Shown here: positions 7,956 to 16,670 of the stretch, piece after piece | Layout: each line of letters opens with the position of its first letter | Position numbering within the stretch: position 1 is the first letter of the stretch | From: CAIKZJ01 sp964626015 | Lineage (GTDB): Bacteria > Bacteroidota > Ignavibacteria > Tepidaquicellales > Tepidaquicellaceae | Assembly (NCBI GenBank): GCA_964626015.1 | Contig: CAZVCC010000029.1 | Coordinates: forward strand, 1-39,001 | Length of the DNA: 39,001 nucleotides | Direction of reading: 5' to 3' | The notes under the pieces: generated by a model | Databases searched by the model: none | What the model was told of the DNA's origin: nothing | Seen by the model: the letters and a program-made list of their open reading frames with translations, nothing else | Position numbers and translations under genes: made by a program

Positions 7956-8723
7956 CTAAAAGTCCTTTTTATCGAACTTCCGTGATGCTATAAATGAGGG
8001 TATTATAATCCAGATTAATGTTACAAGCAAAGATATGATTATTCCGTATGTTTGTCCGAAGAATTTTATAAAATTTGCTCCCGAATATCCGAACAGTGAC
8101 GCAATATCAAGGTTTATTAGTATGTAAAGTCTCGTTAAATCAACAGGATTTAGTGCCATCAGTATCACCGATATTTTATCAAGAGGGAAATCGTTCATCA
8201 GAAAATACATGATTAAAATTATTCCGTCAAATATAATCGACATAAACAGCCATATCCCTATCAGCATCCCAATTCCTTTTATTCTTTCGTCGTAAATAAT
8301 CGAAAATAAAAGCGAAATGGACGTGAACAGTGCAGTCAGTAAAATTCCTGAAATTAATAAATTCATAATTAACGTTACGTTGCCGGTCAATAATAGCGGT
8401 AATATAATGCCTATTATAAAACTTATACAAAGTGCAAACGTCAGAGAAAAATACTCCGCCAGAAATATTTGTCTTCGTCTGACTGGATACGTCAATAGCG
8501 TCTCAATAAACTCTTTTGAATTGTAGTAATGAAGCGATACGTATAGTATGTTTACTAATGGTATAAGGTATATTATTAAATTCAGCGTCGTTATTATCGT
8601 CTTAGTGTCGTCTCTGTTAAGATAGCTGATACCTATAGTCAGAAGAAATATCGTTCCCGTGTAAAAGAATAAAAACTTACTCCTTATTATATCCCTTACT
8701 ATGTATTTCATGATCTTTCTCAT
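7956..8723 (-). CDS. nosY: NosY, ABC transporter permease for N2O reductase maturation
   Basis: A 255-residue integral membrane protein with about six hydrophobic segments and the N-terminal cytoplasmic 'KYIVRDIIRSKF' pattern of ABC-2-type permeases. As the partner of the ATPase NosF it should form the NosFY transporter, which works with periplasmic NosD to deliver copper or sulfur for assembling the CuZ site. The assignment rests on fold and position: it follows nosF by 4 bases and is the last gene of the nos operon. 'TYPVRRRQIFLAEY' resembles the coupling region of these permeases. No terminator hairpin was found after it. Confidence 0.87.
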   Translation of the reverse strand: MRKIMKYIVRDIIRSKFLFFYTGTIFLLTIGISYLNRDDTKTIITTLNLIIYLIPLVNILYVSLHYYNSKEFIETLLTYPVRRRQIFLAEYFSLTFALCISFIIGIILPLLLTGNVTLIMNLLISGILLTALFTSISLLFSIIYDERIKGIGMLIGIWLFMSIIFDGIILIMYFLMNDFPLDKISVILMALNPVDLTRLYILINLDIASLFGYSGANFIKFFGQTYGIIISLLVTLIWIIIPSFIASRKFDKKDF

Positions 8724-8727
8724 CCAG

Positions 8728-9426
8728 TCATCCCTTAAAATAGTCAGCTACTTCTGATATAATCATTTTGCTGTCTCTGTTATTAAACTCTTCGTTTATT
8801 ATTTTATCATATTTAATCCTGCCCTCATGCAAAAATATTAATCTATCGGATAATTCTGTTACATCACTGATTATGTGTGTCGTAAAAAGCAGCAGCTTGT
8901 TTGTTTTCTCCTTTAATATCTTTTCCTTAAAAAGCTCAGCTGCATAAGGATCTAATCCTGCAGTCGGTTCATCGAGTATTATCACCGGGCTTTTAAACAT
9001 AAATACTATCGACGCCGCTATCTTCTGCTTCGTTCCTTGTGATAATGAAGAGAAATTAGACTCAAGTATTTCGTCAATTTTGTACTGCTCATACAAATCA
9101 TAATCATAATTTATAGTATGATTCTTTAATGCTTTAGTTATCTCTATTATTTCTTTAACCTTGAGGTTCTCTGGATATATTGCGGTCTGCGGCATGTAGC
9201 TTAAATCATTCTTGAACGTAAAATCATCGGTTATACTTTTCCCGTTATATTCTATTTCTCCTTTTTGCGGATTAACAAGCCCGAGCAGTATCTTCAGAAA
9301 TGTTGTCTTTCCTGAACCGTTCGGTCCCAAAAGCGTTATTACGTTTGGACTTTCAACCGTTAGATTCTCAACATCAAGCCTGAATTTCTTGCCGTATGAT
9401 TTTACTATTCTGTTAACTCTCAGCAT
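8728..9426 (-). CDS. nosF: NosF, ABC transporter ATPase for N2O reductase maturation
   Basis: A 232-residue ABC ATPase with all nucleotide-binding motifs: Walker A GPNGSGKTT (34-42), Q-loop Gln80, a signature in 'LSQGTKQK' (128-135, with GT in place of the usual GG/GQ), Walker B VIILDEP (148-154), and a switch His in 'LLFTTHIIS'. It should sit on the cytoplasmic face and power NosY. Its ATG at 9426 lies inside the 3' end of nosD (14-base overlap), and nosY follows after 4 bases, so the three genes are probably translationally coupled. The shorter-than-usual C-terminus fits the compact NosF type. Confidence 0.92.
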   Translation of the reverse strand: MLRVNRIVKSYGKKFRLDVENLTVESPNVITLLGPNGSGKTTFLKILLGLVNPQKGEIEYNGKSITDDFTFKNDLSYMPQTAIYPENLKVKEIIEITKALKNHTINYDYDLYEQYKIDEILESNFSSLSQGTKQKIAASIVFMFKSPVIILDEPTAGLDPYAAELFKEKILKEKTNKLLLFTTHIISDVTELSDRLIFLHEGRIKYDKIINEEFNNRDSKMIISEVADYFKG

Positions 9427-10657
9427 TTATGAAGTCTTTCATTAATGGGCGTTCATCAATTAACGTCACAGGGGTAAAAGCAGGTGATATCTTCTCTGCA
9501 AAATCTATTATGTTAACCATAAAACTGTTCAGCAATATTATCGCATCAGGACTCGTTTCTATCAGCAGCGAAAAAAGGTTCATTGGTCTGTATGCAACAT
9601 CTCCAATTCCGTCCTTTTCCAAATCGTATCCTGAGTATTTATCCCAGTAGTTGTTCTCAAACTTATTTGTGTTCTTCGATGAATTAGTCGCAAGGTCAAA
9701 TATATTGTTTCTGAAAGAATTGTAACTGAATACATCATCGTAACAATTCCCAAGTACCTTCATTGCCCATCCGTTATTTTTAAACCTGTTGTTTTGTACC
9801 GTTAATTTGTTAGAACCCTCCGAGTATATCCCCACAGTGTTCTTTGTAAAGTTATTAAAATAAATTACACTGTTATCGATATCTTTGAGAAGCAACCCGT
9901 ACGCGTTCTGTCCCCAGTTGTCGAAAAAATTATTCCATATCATCTCAACTCTCTTTGTGTACATCACAGCCACACCAGCACCGTTCAATGAAAACTTATT
10001 CAGTACATATTTGTTGCCTTCTGAAAACATGAAATGAAGTCCGTACCTCAGATTCTCACTGCTTGTATTGTTTACTATTGTACTCTGTTTCGCAAACTCA
10101 AGATATATTCCATCGCGTTGTCTTTTTATTGAATTGTTTGTAAGCAATATGTTATAGCAGTTCCAGAGATGTATTCCGTTTCCCGAAAATGACTCTGAAA
10201 CTGAGTTGCCATTAATAACATTGTTGTCAACGTATGAATTGTTTGTGTTCGAAAGATATATCGCAAAAAAACTGTTCTCTACCGTGTTGTTTTGTATCTT
10301 TGCCCCTTCTGAATTCTGTACTCTAATTGCACACACATCATTCACAAAACTAATCCCTGTGTTCCGAAAAGTTATTCCTTTTACTGTTACATCATTTGCC
10401 TCTATAGTGAAAATACCTGATTCATTTTCTGCATCTATTATCGGGTTATTAATCCCGATAATTGTTAATCTGTGTTTATTAATAAATACATCCCTTGTTT
10501 TGTATTCACCATAGCTGATATATACAGTATCGTAATCTGTTATTTCAGAGAAATATGCTTTTAAATCCTGAGTTTGTGAAATCGTATCACTCAGTCCCCA
10601 AACTTTGTAACTGCTTAATGCAGTCAGCATTAGAACGAAACTAATAATTCTATTCAA
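9413..10657 (-). CDS. nosD: NosD, periplasmic copper-site maturation protein
   Basis: A 414-residue protein with a signal peptide (about 1-22, MNRIISFVLM... SYKVWG) followed by a right-handed parallel beta-helix of the CASH type: successive turns such as 'IQNNTVENSFFAIYLSN', 'YVDNNVINGNS', 'LLTNNSIKRQRDGIYLE' and 'STIVNNTSSENLRYGLHFM'. NosD works with the NosFY transporter in forming the CuZ centre of N2O reductase. The motif 'RDGIYLEF...GLHFMFSEGN' is characteristic of NosD. It starts 4 bases after nosL and overlaps nosF by 14 bases, supporting co-translation in the operon. Confidence 0.93.
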   Translation of the reverse strand: MNRIISFVLMLTALSSYKVWGLSDTISQTQDLKAYFSEITDYDTVYISYGEYKTRDVFINKHRLTIIGINNPIIDAENESGIFTIEANDVTVKGITFRNTGISFVNDVCAIRVQNSEGAKIQNNTVENSFFAIYLSNTNNSYVDNNVINGNSVSESFSGNGIHLWNCYNILLTNNSIKRQRDGIYLEFAKQSTIVNNTSSENLRYGLHFMFSEGNKYVLNKFSLNGAGVAVMYTKRVEMIWNNFFDNWGQNAYGLLLKDIDNSVIYFNNFTKNTVGIYSEGSNKLTVQNNRFKNNGWAMKVLGNCYDDVFSYNSFRNNIFDLATNSSKNTNKFENNYWDKYSGYDLEKDGIGDVAYRPMNLFSLLIETSPDAIILLNSFMVNIIDFAEKISPAFTPVTLIDERPLMKDFINAES

Positions 10658-10661
10658 AATG

Positions 10662-11102
10662 CTATTTGCCTATTTGAGTCTTTAGCTCATCCCAGCTGTA
10701 TATTTCTCCTCCGACAGATTGTTTTGCAGTCTCTGCATCTGTCTTTGTTTTGTATGCGCTCAGGTCTTCACCCATTGGACTTCTTCTCTTTGGACTTATA
10801 AGGAAATACGAGTTTCTTGCCGTTATAAATACACCAGGATTGTTAAAATCAGTTACATACATTTCCTTGATATCAAGTGTGTTCTTCTTTATATAATCAA
10901 CCATGCATTCTGCAGCGTCAAATTTGTATGCCTTTGACTTAGTGTTTAATAGCTCCGCACCGAATCTGTTGTCCATTATTTTCATGTTGCAGTGTGCACA
11001 TACATCCGAGCCGTAATTTATCGGCTCGGGGTCGCTCGAACAACCGTACAACAATCCTGTTATTAAAAACAACAATATTGTGATTGATATTCTATTCTTC
11101 AT
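10662..11102 (-). CDS. nosL: NosL, copper chaperone lipoprotein
   Basis: A 146-residue lipoprotein: signal peptide with lipobox LLYGC (Cys21), then the NosL metal site CAHCNM (Cys35, Cys38, Met40), and the conserved 'KFDAAECMVDYI' and 'ISPKRRSPMGEDL' segments. NosL is an outer- or periplasmic-membrane-anchored Cu(I) carrier that supplies copper for CuZ assembly on apo-NosZ. Its ATG overlaps the end of the upstream membrane-protein gene by 11 bases, and nosD begins 4 bases after it. Length and motifs match the family closely. Confidence 0.95.
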   Translation of the reverse strand: MKNRISITILLFLITGLLYGCSSDPEPINYGSDVCAHCNMKIMDNRFGAELLNTKSKAYKFDAAECMVDYIKKNTLDIKEMYVTDFNNPGVFITARNSYFLISPKRRSPMGEDLSAYKTKTDAETAKQSVGGEIYSWDELKTQIGK

Positions 11103-11664
11103 TTTTGTTAAACTTAAGTTCGTAAATTAATAATAGTAATGATATTATTCCTGCAAATATTAATATGAATCCTCCGTATGAAGGATATGAATGTGCAGTG
11201 AAATTTAATAATTCTTTCGTCCCTATTAAAGGCGGTTGATATGTCATGCCCGGTATTCTGATTGCTGCCGTTGTATCAAGATTGTGACCGTAATCATATT
11301 CCCATGCATAAAAATCAATGCCGCCCGCAATTCCGAAAACTATCATTAACGCTACCCATAAAATTAATAAACTTTTCTTTGCTTTGTATACAGTAATTGC
11401 TAACAATAAGATTAATAATCCCAGTAAGTAAGGCATGAACTGCAGTTCTTTTATAGAATCCGGCTCTATCTTCTTCATGCCGATGTAATGATTTAATCCG
11501 TTTACCGTATTTAAATCCCCCGTCATTTTATATATCCAAATCTCAAATCCTAATCCTTCGGGATATTGTGGTGCTTCAAGTGCTATGTCCCAAACAGGAA
11601 CAAAGTAAACCACTATTAATCCAAGTACGATTATTGAAAGTATTATTCGCGTTAGTTTTTTCAT
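11092..11664 (-). CDS. nos-cluster membrane protein between nosZ and nosL
   Basis: A 190-residue membrane protein with four hydrophobic segments: near the N-terminus (about 5-24), about 79-92, about 100-117 and near the C-terminus (about 163-183). Between the first two is 'LEAPQYPEGLGFEIW... INGLNHYIGMKKIEPDS'-like sequence. I recognise this arrangement as a conserved but unnamed companion of Bacteroidota-type nosZ clusters. Extracytoplasmic His (GLNHYIGMKK, ...YGHN, FTAHSYPS) and Met residues could bind copper. Roles in copper delivery or in electron transfer to NosZ are both inference. It is not NosR or NosB: no FMN-binding or 4Fe-4S motifs are present. It overlaps nosL by 11 bases. Confidence 0.8.
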   Translation of the reverse strand: MKKLTRIILSIIVLGLIVVYFVPVWDIALEAPQYPEGLGFEIWIYKMTGDLNTVNGLNHYIGMKKIEPDSIKELQFMPYLLGLLILLLAITVYKAKKSLLILWVALMIVFGIAGGIDFYAWEYDYGHNLDTTAAIRIPGMTYQPPLIGTKELLNFTAHSYPSYGGFILIFAGIISLLLLIYELKFNKNEE

Positions 11665-11722
11665 GACTTTTTGCTAATTGAGGGGCTGCGGTTTTAAATC
11701 CCGCAGCCGCCTGAATCCGAAA

Positions 11723-13696
11723 TTATTTCTTTTCTTCTTTCTTGTAATTTGAATTGAATGATATTGGTACAGTCGAGTTCTTGTCCGAGACTCTTAGGTA
11801 TCCTTGCATTTCCTGATGGAGCGCTGAGCAGAAGTCTGTGCAGTAATAAGGATATATTCCCGGTGTCTTTGGAGTCCATTTGATAGTGCAGGTCTCTCCC
11901 GGCATTACTAATAATTCTGAGTTTTCATTTCCTAAAATCGTAAACCCGTGTGGTAAGTCCCAGTCTTGCTCAAGATTTGTCACATGGAAGTAAACTTCAT
12001 CTCCGACTTTTATTCCCTCTATATTATCTGGTGATAAGTGCGAACGTATTGCTGTCATGTAAACATGTACCTCGTTTCCTTTTTTCTCAACTCTTGCATC
12101 CTTTTCAGATTTTGTTACATACTGATGTTGATTTTCTTCTATCTTAAAGAACTTTACTGATTTATTTACTACTAATTCAGCAGGTATCGCCTGTGCATAG
12201 TGAGGTTCCCCGACTGTCGGGAAATCAAGAAGTAGTTTCATCTTATCTCCGGATATATCAATTAATTGCGACGATTGGTTAAGTTCCGGTCCTGTTTGTA
12301 AAAACCTGTCCTTGGTAATTTTATTCATTGCGACTAAATATTTGCCGTATGGTTTTTTACTGTCTCCTCCGGGAATCATTAAATGGCCCACAGAATAATA
12401 AACCGGCATCCTGTCAACAACCTCGCGCGTCTCCACATTCCACTTTACTATTTCTGATGAAACAAACATAGATGTATATGCAAATCCTTTATCATCAAAC
12501 TCCGTATGTAACGGACCAAGTCCCGGATTTGTTACTTCTCCGGCAAGTGCTGATTCATACTTGATAACTGGAATTCCCTCGATATCGCTCTCAAATTCTT
12601 TCTTGTCTATTGCTGATATCATTTTCTTAAATGAAAATACCGGAATAACTGTTGCAAGTTTTCCTCCGCCTACGATGTATTCACCCGTTGGGTCTACGTC
12701 TGCACCATGCGGTGATTTGGGACATGGTATATAATACATAGCGCCTGCAACGTCTTCTGGTTTAAGTATTCTCACTTTCTTTAACATCTCCGTTGTTGCT
12801 GTATGTTTCTTATCATCATATACATTATGAGCGTAGTTTGCATCCATATCTGTACCTTTTCCCTGAGCCACCATCTCTTCTATCTTTTTCCAGTTAATTG
12901 CTAAGATGAAGTCTTTATCCTTCTGGCTTGCATTGACTTCTAATAGACTGTATGCCTGCTCTGAATTATAACATGAGAAAAAGAACCAGCCGTCTGAAGG
13001 ACCCTTACCGGCGTGACTCAAATCATAATCAAAACCCGGTGTTATTAACTGAAATGATATACTCATTTCTCCGTTATCAGGTGCGACTTTTATAAAACTT
13101 AATGCCCCTTTGAAATTTTCTTTGTATGTGTTTATTGGTACATCTCTGTTTGGAAAAGGAATACTAAACCTCCCGCCTGCTACTATGTATTCAGAATTTG
13201 GTGTAGTGAACGGTGATGAGTGGTTTCCAGCGCTGTTTGGTATTTCAAGTATTTCTTCTGTCCTGAATGTACTTAAACTTAATCTTGCCACTCTCGGTGT
13301 ATTATTCCCGTTTATAAACAACCACTTCCCGTCTGGTACACCGTCTTTCATCGAAAGCTCTGAGTGATGCGAGTCATCCCATGGTATAAATCCGTACGAT
13401 GTATTTAGCATCGGTTTTGTTTCCTCGCTGTATCCCCATCCGTTTTCTGGATTCTGAGAAAAAACAGGTACTACCCTAAGTAGTCTCCCGGATGGTAAGC
13501 CGTAAACAGCTACCTGGCCGCTGAATCCACCAGATAGAAATGCATAGAACTCATCGTATTTACCGGGTTCTACATATACTTTGTTTGGTGCGTCAGATTC
13601 TACCAACGGACCTTTTGATGTTTTACTTTTGCCGCATCCGCCTATTATTATTAGCGAAGCTGTTAAAAGTAAAAAGATGACATTTGCTTTTTTCAT
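11723..13696 (-). CDS. nosZ: NosZ, Sec-type (clade II) nitrous-oxide reductase, predicted lipoprotein
   Basis: Reduces N2O to N2 outside the cytoplasmic membrane. It has 657 residues. The leader is not Tat-type but a lipoprotein signal with lipobox IIGGC (Cys21). The seven-bladed propeller carries the CuZ-site histidine motifs: H110/H111 (DDSHH), H159, H290 (YAHNVYDD), H330 (SPHGADVDP), H397 (GPLHTEF), H438 and H499 (GEPHY). The C-terminal cupredoxin holds a complete CuA site: H583, then C619, C623, H627 and M630 in CTDFCSALHQEM. The Sec-type leader and the associated membrane protein place it in the atypical clade II group. It lies 16 bases after a lipoprotein cytochrome c gene and about 58 bases before the membrane-protein gene. 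All catalytic ligands appear intact, so it is probably active. Confidence 0.97.
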   Translation of the reverse strand: MKKANVIFLLLTASLIIIGGCGKSKTSKGPLVESDAPNKVYVEPGKYDEFYAFLSGGFSGQVAVYGLPSGRLLRVVPVFSQNPENGWGYSEETKPMLNTSYGFIPWDDSHHSELSMKDGVPDGKWLFINGNNTPRVARLSLSTFRTEEILEIPNSAGNHSSPFTTPNSEYIVAGGRFSIPFPNRDVPINTYKENFKGALSFIKVAPDNGEMSISFQLITPGFDYDLSHAGKGPSDGWFFFSCYNSEQAYSLLEVNASQKDKDFILAINWKKIEEMVAQGKGTDMDANYAHNVYDDKKHTATTEMLKKVRILKPEDVAGAMYYIPCPKSPHGADVDPTGEYIVGGGKLATVIPVFSFKKMISAIDKKEFESDIEGIPVIKYESALAGEVTNPGLGPLHTEFDDKGFAYTSMFVSSEIVKWNVETREVVDRMPVYYSVGHLMIPGGDSKKPYGKYLVAMNKITKDRFLQTGPELNQSSQLIDISGDKMKLLLDFPTVGEPHYAQAIPAELVVNKSVKFFKIEENQHQYVTKSEKDARVEKKGNEVHVYMTAIRSHLSPDNIEGIKVGDEVYFHVTNLEQDWDLPHGFTILGNENSELLVMPGETCTIKWTPKTPGIYPYYCTDFCSALHQEMQGYLRVSDKNSTVPISFNSNYKKEEKK

Positions 13697-13712
13697 AACT
13701 GTTTAATTTAGA

Positions 13713-14138
13713 TTATTTTGAATCGACTGACCTGAAATACTCAAGAACTCCTCTTGCTTCTTGCTCAGTCACGTTTTGAAATGTCATTTGTGTCAGATAT
13801 TGTGCCATCAGTTTCTGTGCCTCTATGTTCTCCTTTGTCATCTTTTCAGGATTCAGAATCATGTTCATTATCCATTCGGGTTTTCTTTTCTTTGTAATCC
13901 CCTTCAATGGCGGTCCTACAAGTTTTTCGTCAAACTTGTGACATGATACGCATTTTGCCTCGAAGACTGTTTTTCCCTGTTCTACTAATGCATTGTCAAT
14001 TGTTGCTGAAAGTTCTACCTTCTTAATAGGTCCAACTCCAATTTCCTGGTTGTCTTCACCGCATCCCTGCATGAACATTGATAATACCGTCATCAGGAGA
14101 ACAATGAATGAAAGACCGATTGTTGTTTTGTTTGTCAT
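13713..14138 (-). CDS. c-type cytochrome, lipoprotein, first gene of nos operon
   Basis: A 141-residue monohaem class I cytochrome c. It has a signal peptide with lipobox MFMQGC (Cys26), haem motif CVSCH (Cys63, Cys66, His67), the 'GPPLKGI' turn after the haem, and a likely axial Met near the C-terminal helix (Met118 in 'LTQMTF'). Anchored to the membrane, it is positioned to hand electrons to the CuA site of NosZ, whose gene follows after 16 bases. In clade II operons such cytochromes are the presumed electron donors; direct donation here is inference. It is the promoter-proximal gene of the seven-gene leftward operon. Confidence 0.92.
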   Translation of the reverse strand: MTNKTTIGLSFIVLLMTVLSMFMQGCGEDNQEIGVGPIKKVELSATIDNALVEQGKTVFEAKCVSCHKFDEKLVGPPLKGITKKRKPEWIMNMILNPEKMTKENIEAQKLMAQYLTQMTFQNVTEQEARGVLEYFRSVDSK

Positions 14139-14390
14139 AATTTTAAATATTTATAAAAGTTATAAAAAGACTATTAAATCCGATTAAAGATTGTCATAAG
14201 TTAGATAAATGTCAAGTCCTTTATCAGAGTATTTAGTCTGATTAGATGCTGTGCTTTTCCACTGTACCAATTTCTTCAATTTAATATTAACATACTTGCC
14301 TGCACGATTTAGAATGTTAGAACTTTATCTTCATTGAAACGTACATTCAAAATAGGTAATATTAAATCAATTAATTAACTTTTTTATCCT
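14139..14390. promoter_or_regulatory. Divergent intergenic region between nos operon and S46 peptidase gene
   Basis: These 252 bases must hold promoters for both directions. On the minus strand a TTGACA lies at 14215-14210, about 72 bases before the cytochrome ATG, but no well-spaced -10 box follows. No convincing FNR/NNR-type palindrome was found. The sequence is strongly AT-rich near both starts. Confidence 0.3.
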
Positions 14391-16469
14391 ATGAAAAATA
14401 AACTCTTTACTCTATGCTTAGGCTTTATAGTAGCCTTCTTATTTACACTTAATTCAGGATTTGCTCAAAATACAAAATCTGATATTTATGACCTTGGAAA
14501 AATGTGGACTTTTGAGCATGCCCCGGTAGATTATTTCGAAAAGACATACGGTTTTAAAGCAACACAGGAATGGCTGGAAGACGTTAAACTTTCTGCTATA
14601 AGGTTCGGAAATGGTTGTTCTGCTTCCTTTATTTCAGAAGACGGGCTTGTTATGACAAATCATCACTGCGGAAGGGGATATGTGACCTCGGTAATGCGTG
14701 ATGGTGAAGATCTCAGCAAGACCGGATTTTATGCAGAGACTCTTGCTGATGAAAGAGTTGTGCCGACACTGTGGGTTGACCAGCTGCAGAAAACAATTGA
14801 TGTTACGAAAGATATTATTTCTGCAATGGATGCTGGAACTACCAATGAAGAAAAAGCGAAATTGAAATCCGATAAGATTAAAGAGATTGAAGCAAAATAT
14901 GTCTCTGAAACGGGATTAAAATGTAACGTTATTACTTTTTATAACGGCGGTATGTATATGCTCTATTGTTACAAAAGATTCAATGATGTTAGGCTTGTAT
15001 TCTCTCCTGAAAATTACGTTGCAAGTTTCGGTGGTGACCCTGATAACTTTACTTATCCGAGGTATGACCTCGACTGTGCATTCTTCAGAGTGTATGAAAA
15101 CGGACAGCCTCTGAAAGCTAAAAACTTTTTCAACTGGAGCAAGAACGGTGCTGAAGACGGTGAAACTGTATTCGTTATAGGTAATCCGGGAAGCACGGAA
15201 AGACTTAAAACTATTGCTCAGCTTGAATTCGCACGGGATTACACAGTTCCCTCAAGATTGTATCAGCTGAATTTCGTGGCTGATTATCTTGATAAATTTA
15301 TAAAAAATAATCCGGATAAAAAGCTGCGCTATCAGGATACTTACTTCGGTGTCTTAAATTCACAGAAAGTATTCAAAGGTCTTGATAAAGCTCTGAAAGA
15401 TAATGAAATGATGGCGAGGAAGAAAGATTTTGAAGATAAACAAAAAGAAAAAGTTAATGCATCAATGGAAATGAAATCGAAATTTGGGAATATTTGGAAC
15501 GAAATTGAACAAGGATCAACTGATTATGCAAAAATATACAATGATCTCTTAGGTTATGAAATCGGAAACCGCTTTCAGTCCAGATACGTTGCAATGGCAA
15601 AGATGATTACAAGAAACGCTTTTGCAGGCAAGCAAACCCCGGATTCTATACTGAATATTGTTTACGATAATCTTGATACGGATTTTAACAAAGGTCTTCT
15701 CGAGCTTGACATGAATACTATTTATGATAATCTTAAGAATAATAATGAATTTGTTAAATCTGCTTTTAACAATAATGATCGGAATGGTGTTGTCGAGTAC
15801 ATACTCAGTAATTCAATGCTGACAAATAAAGACGGAGCAACAAAGCTGGCTAAAATGTCTATTGACGAACTGAAAACCGCAAATGACCCGCTAATAAAAT
15901 TTATAATGGAATCTAAGAAAACACTCGAAGGATTGCAAGAAAAAAGAAACGAAGTTGAAGCGCGCATTGATATTAATGGACAGTTGCTTGGACAAGCTCT
16001 CTTTGGATTGTATGGTACTTCAATTCCACCTGACGCAACTTTAACGTTAAGAATTGCCGACGGAGTTATTAAATCTTTTAATTATAACGGTACGATTGCT
16101 CCTCCATTTACTACCTTTTATGGTATGTACGATAGATACTATTCACACGGCAAGAAATTTCCCTGGGACCTTCCCGAAAGATGGGTTAACCGACCTGCTG
16201 AATTTGACCTTGAAACTCCTTTTAACCTTGTCTCAACAAACGATATTATTGGAGGTAACTCGGGCAGTGCCATGATTAATAAAAATGCTGAGGTTGTCGG
16301 TCTTGTTTTTGACGGCAACATTGAAAGTCTTCCGGGCAGGTATATTTTTACTACAGAATTAAACAGAACTGTATCCGTTGATTCAAGAGGTCTTCTTGAA
16401 GCAGTAAAAGACCTTTACAAAGCCAAAAGGCTTGCTTATGAAATTGAAAACGGTAAAATGATAAAATAA
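14391..16469 (+). CDS. S46-family dipeptidyl-peptidase (DPP7-like)
   Basis: A 692-residue exported serine peptidase that removes dipeptides from oligopeptide N-termini. The signal peptide is about 1-25 (ending SGFAQ). Catalytic motifs: His in TNHHC (91/92), Asp in 'YPRYDLDCAF' (225/227), and Ser624 in GGNSGSAMI. The residue 18 positions after the serine, which decides specificity in this family (Gly in DPP7, Arg in DPP11, from memory), is Gly642 in 'VFDGN'; a DPP7-like preference for hydrophobic or uncharged residues is therefore likely. Length is normal for S46. It is transcribed alone, divergently from the nos operon, and followed by a strong terminator. With the M1 and M12B-like enzymes it points to peptide use. 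No T9SS tail is present, so it is probably periplasmic. Confidence 0.94.
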   Translation: MKNKLFTLCLGFIVAFLFTLNSGFAQNTKSDIYDLGKMWTFEHAPVDYFEKTYGFKATQEWLEDVKLSAIRFGNGCSASFISEDGLVMTNHHCGRGYVTSVMRDGEDLSKTGFYAETLADERVVPTLWVDQLQKTIDVTKDIISAMDAGTTNEEKAKLKSDKIKEIEAKYVSETGLKCNVITFYNGGMYMLYCYKRFNDVRLVFSPENYVASFGGDPDNFTYPRYDLDCAFFRVYENGQPLKAKNFFNWSKNGAEDGETVFVIGNPGSTERLKTIAQLEFARDYTVPSRLYQLNFVADYLDKFIKNNPDKKLRYQDTYFGVLNSQKVFKGLDKALKDNEMMARKKDFEDKQKEKVNASMEMKSKFGNIWNEIEQGSTDYAKIYNDLLGYEIGNRFQSRYVAMAKMITRNAFAGKQTPDSILNIVYDNLDTDFNKGLLELDMNTIYDNLKNNNEFVKSAFNNNDRNGVVEYILSNSMLTNKDGATKLAKMSIDELKTANDPLIKFIMESKKTLEGLQEKRNEVEARIDINGQLLGQALFGLYGTSIPPDATLTLRIADGVIKSFNYNGTIAPPFTTFYGMYDRYYSHGKKFPWDLPERWVNRPAEFDLETPFNLVSTNDIIGGNSGSAMINKNAEVVGLVFDGNIESLPGRYIFTTELNRTVSVDSRGLLEAVKDLYKAKRLAYEIENGKMIK

Positions 16470-16483
16470 TGTAATTAACTCTT

Positions 16484-16526
16484 AAGAAAACCCCGTTATT
16501 TATTCAAAAACGGGGTTTTCTTTTAA
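16484..16526 (+). terminator. Rho-independent terminator after S46 peptidase gene
   Basis: A 14-bp perfect stem AAGAAAACCCCGTT / AACGGGGTTTTCTT (16484-16497 with 16509-16522), an 11-base loop and a T-run. It ends the S46 peptidase transcript. Confidence 0.9.
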
Positions 16527-16670
16527 CGTTAAAATAATTCTCTTATAATATAGTCAAATTATTAAAAACTCAAATAAATTAATAATTCAATAGTATAAAA
16601 CCAAATTTAGATGTATTTTTACCACTTGTTATCGTAAATATATAAATTGAATTAAATAGTATACAAAAAC

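Noticed and set aside
14210..14215. TTGACA on the minus strand as a -35 box for the nos operon
   Set aside because: No -10 box at normal spacing, and Bacteroidota-type sigma factors use other motifs; noted only as part of the divergent region.
14191..14215. TTGTCAT ... ATGTCAA as an FNR/NNR-type operator upstream of nos
   Set aside because: The halves are direct rather than inverted repeats, so it does not form the required palindrome.
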